Part shown: positions 63,520 to 64,000 of the stretch, piece after piece
Layout of the letters: every line of letters starts with the position of its first letter
Numbering within the stretch: position 1 is the first letter of the stretch
The notes under the pieces: model-generated
What the model saw: the letters and a program-made list of their open reading frames with translations, nothing else
What the model was told of the DNA's origin: nothing
The model's database searches: none
Source of the DNA: Pseudomonadota bacterium
GTDB lineage: Bacteria; Pseudomonadota; Gammaproteobacteria; Burkholderiales; Burkholderiaceae_B
Assembly: GCA_023425645.1 (NCBI GenBank)
Contig: JAFACG010000025.1
Location: 1 to 64,000, forward strand
Direction of reading: 5' to 3'
Length of the DNA: 64,000 nt
Translations under genes and position numbers: made by a program

Positions 63520-64000
63520 ATGTTGTTGCACCTGGGTCGCGACGGCGGCATATCGCGTCACGTTTCTGTTGTCCGGCTGTGCGCATGGAGCGCCGCCGTC
63601 CTGTCGGCCTGTCTGGCCGCGACCGTCCACGCGCAGGAGGCGGCCCGCCTGGACGCCATCGTGGTCAAGGGTCAGGCGCTGCGGGCCGACGTGCTGCCGG
63701 TCACGGCCCAGAGTTTCGACCAGGAATTGATCCGCGACTCCGCCGCTCGCCAGCCCCAGGAACTGCTGAACCGCGTGGCGGGCGTCAGCGTGGACAACTA
63801 CAACCTGGGCGGCATCGCCGATTCGATCTCCGTGCGCGGCTTCAGCGGCGGCGGACATGGCGGCAGCCTGGGCTTCATGCTGGATGGCATTCCCTTGAAC
63901 GAAGCCATGTCGCACGATGACGGCTACGCAGACCTGAATGTGGTCATTCCACTGGAGCTGGAGCGCATGACGGTCTACAAAGGCCCCAGCTCCGTGCTGT
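63520..64000 (+). CDS. TonB-dependent outer-membrane receptor (3' truncated by window)
   Basis: The frame runs from ATG 63520 off the window end (160 codons present). A long signal sequence ends at TVHAQEAARL. The plug domain follows: DAIVVKGQ, QELLNRVAGVSVDNYN, SISVRGFSGG, GFMLDGIPLN and LELERMTVYKGPSSVL, the standard TonB-receptor landmarks. The nearby nikR and NikR-like operator suggest nickel or nickel-chelate uptake, as for FrpB4-type receptors. An alternative start further upstream is possible; the ATG has only a weak ribosome site. Confidence 0.88.
   Translation, partial: MLLHLGRDGGISRHVSVVRLCAWSAAVLSACLAATVHAQEAARLDAIVVKGQALRADVLPVTAQSFDQELIRDSAARQPQELLNRVAGVSVDNYNLGGIADSISVRGFSGGGHGGSLGFMLDGIPLNEAMSHDDGYADLNVVIPLELERMTVYKGPSSVL

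Overview
The window is high-GC, gene-dense DNA from a beta-proteobacterium. It most resembles the Alcaligenaceae (Bordetella/Achromobacter group). The reasons are the dnaA-dnaN-gyrB order at the left edge, three orphan Bug/TctC-type periplasmic receptors, an arylmalonate-decarboxylase-like gene, and a density of aromatic-acid catabolism genes typical of that family. The left edge is the replication-origin region, so the catabolic genes lie within about 60 kb of oriC. No rRNA, tRNA, CRISPR array, phage or insertion sequence was recognised. This is a reading by eye without database searches; family names rest on motifs and architecture.

Layout. 1-4.8 kb: dnaA (5' truncated), dnaN, gyrB, terminator. 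4.9-6.95 kb: a lone AT-richer Schlafen/AlbA-type ATP-binding regulator carrying an in-frame 21-bp tandem repeat. 7.1-16.0 kb: a branched-chain-type ABC transporter (receptor, two permeases, two ATPases) tightly overlapped with an acyl-CoA synthetase, a small SCP2-like protein, an alpha/beta hydrolase, a GntR/UTRA regulator and an enoyl-CoA hydratase. 16.0-18.6 kb: GntR regulator, Bug receptor and arylmalonate decarboxylase-like enzyme on the minus strand. 18.7-26.3 kb: EamA transporter, CobW GTPase with a His/Asp repeat, Bug receptor, an ABM-MFS fusion, GST, 5'-nucleotidase and IclR regulator. 26.5-29.2 kb: sulfatase plus Bug receptor.

29.2-52.2 kb is the main attraction: two MarR regulators, a two-subunit indolepyruvate-oxidoreductase-like enzyme, a hotdog thioesterase, a two-domain aminobenzoyl-/salicylyl-CoA monooxygenase, a gentisate-dioxygenase-like cupin, a fumarylpyruvate-hydrolase-like enzyme, a nitrilase-family hydrolase, an isatin-hydrolase-like cyclase, a three-part Rieske dioxygenase, a CoA ligase, a thiolase-fold protein that has lost the thiolase cysteine, its DUF35 partner, an SDR and a TRAP transporter. 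Together they can be arranged into a complete hypothetical route for indole-3-acetate: dioxygenation and CoA ligation to a 3-hydroxy-oxindole-acetyl-CoA, retro-aldol release of acetyl-CoA to give isatin, hydrolysis to isatinate, oxidative decarboxylation to anthraniloyl-CoA, 5-hydroxylation, thioester hydrolysis, ring cleavage to an amide, C-C cleavage and deamidation to fumarate, pyruvate and ammonia. The pathway is inferred; the gene families are seen.

52.2-61.0 kb: a membrane protein, then a second aromatic cluster with an outer-membrane channel, SDR, a StyA-type flavin monooxygenase whose residues match the indole (not styrene) monooxygenase pattern, its flavin reductase, a phytoene-desaturase-like oxidoreductase, an AraC regulator and a further flavin reductase-like protein. 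This resembles known indole-degradation operons and could meet the first cluster at isatin/anthranilate. 61.0-64.0 kb: an orphan HisP-type ATPase, panD with a C-terminal extension, nikR, a GTATGA/TCATAC inverted repeat resembling a NikR operator, and the start of a TonB-dependent receptor cut by the window edge.
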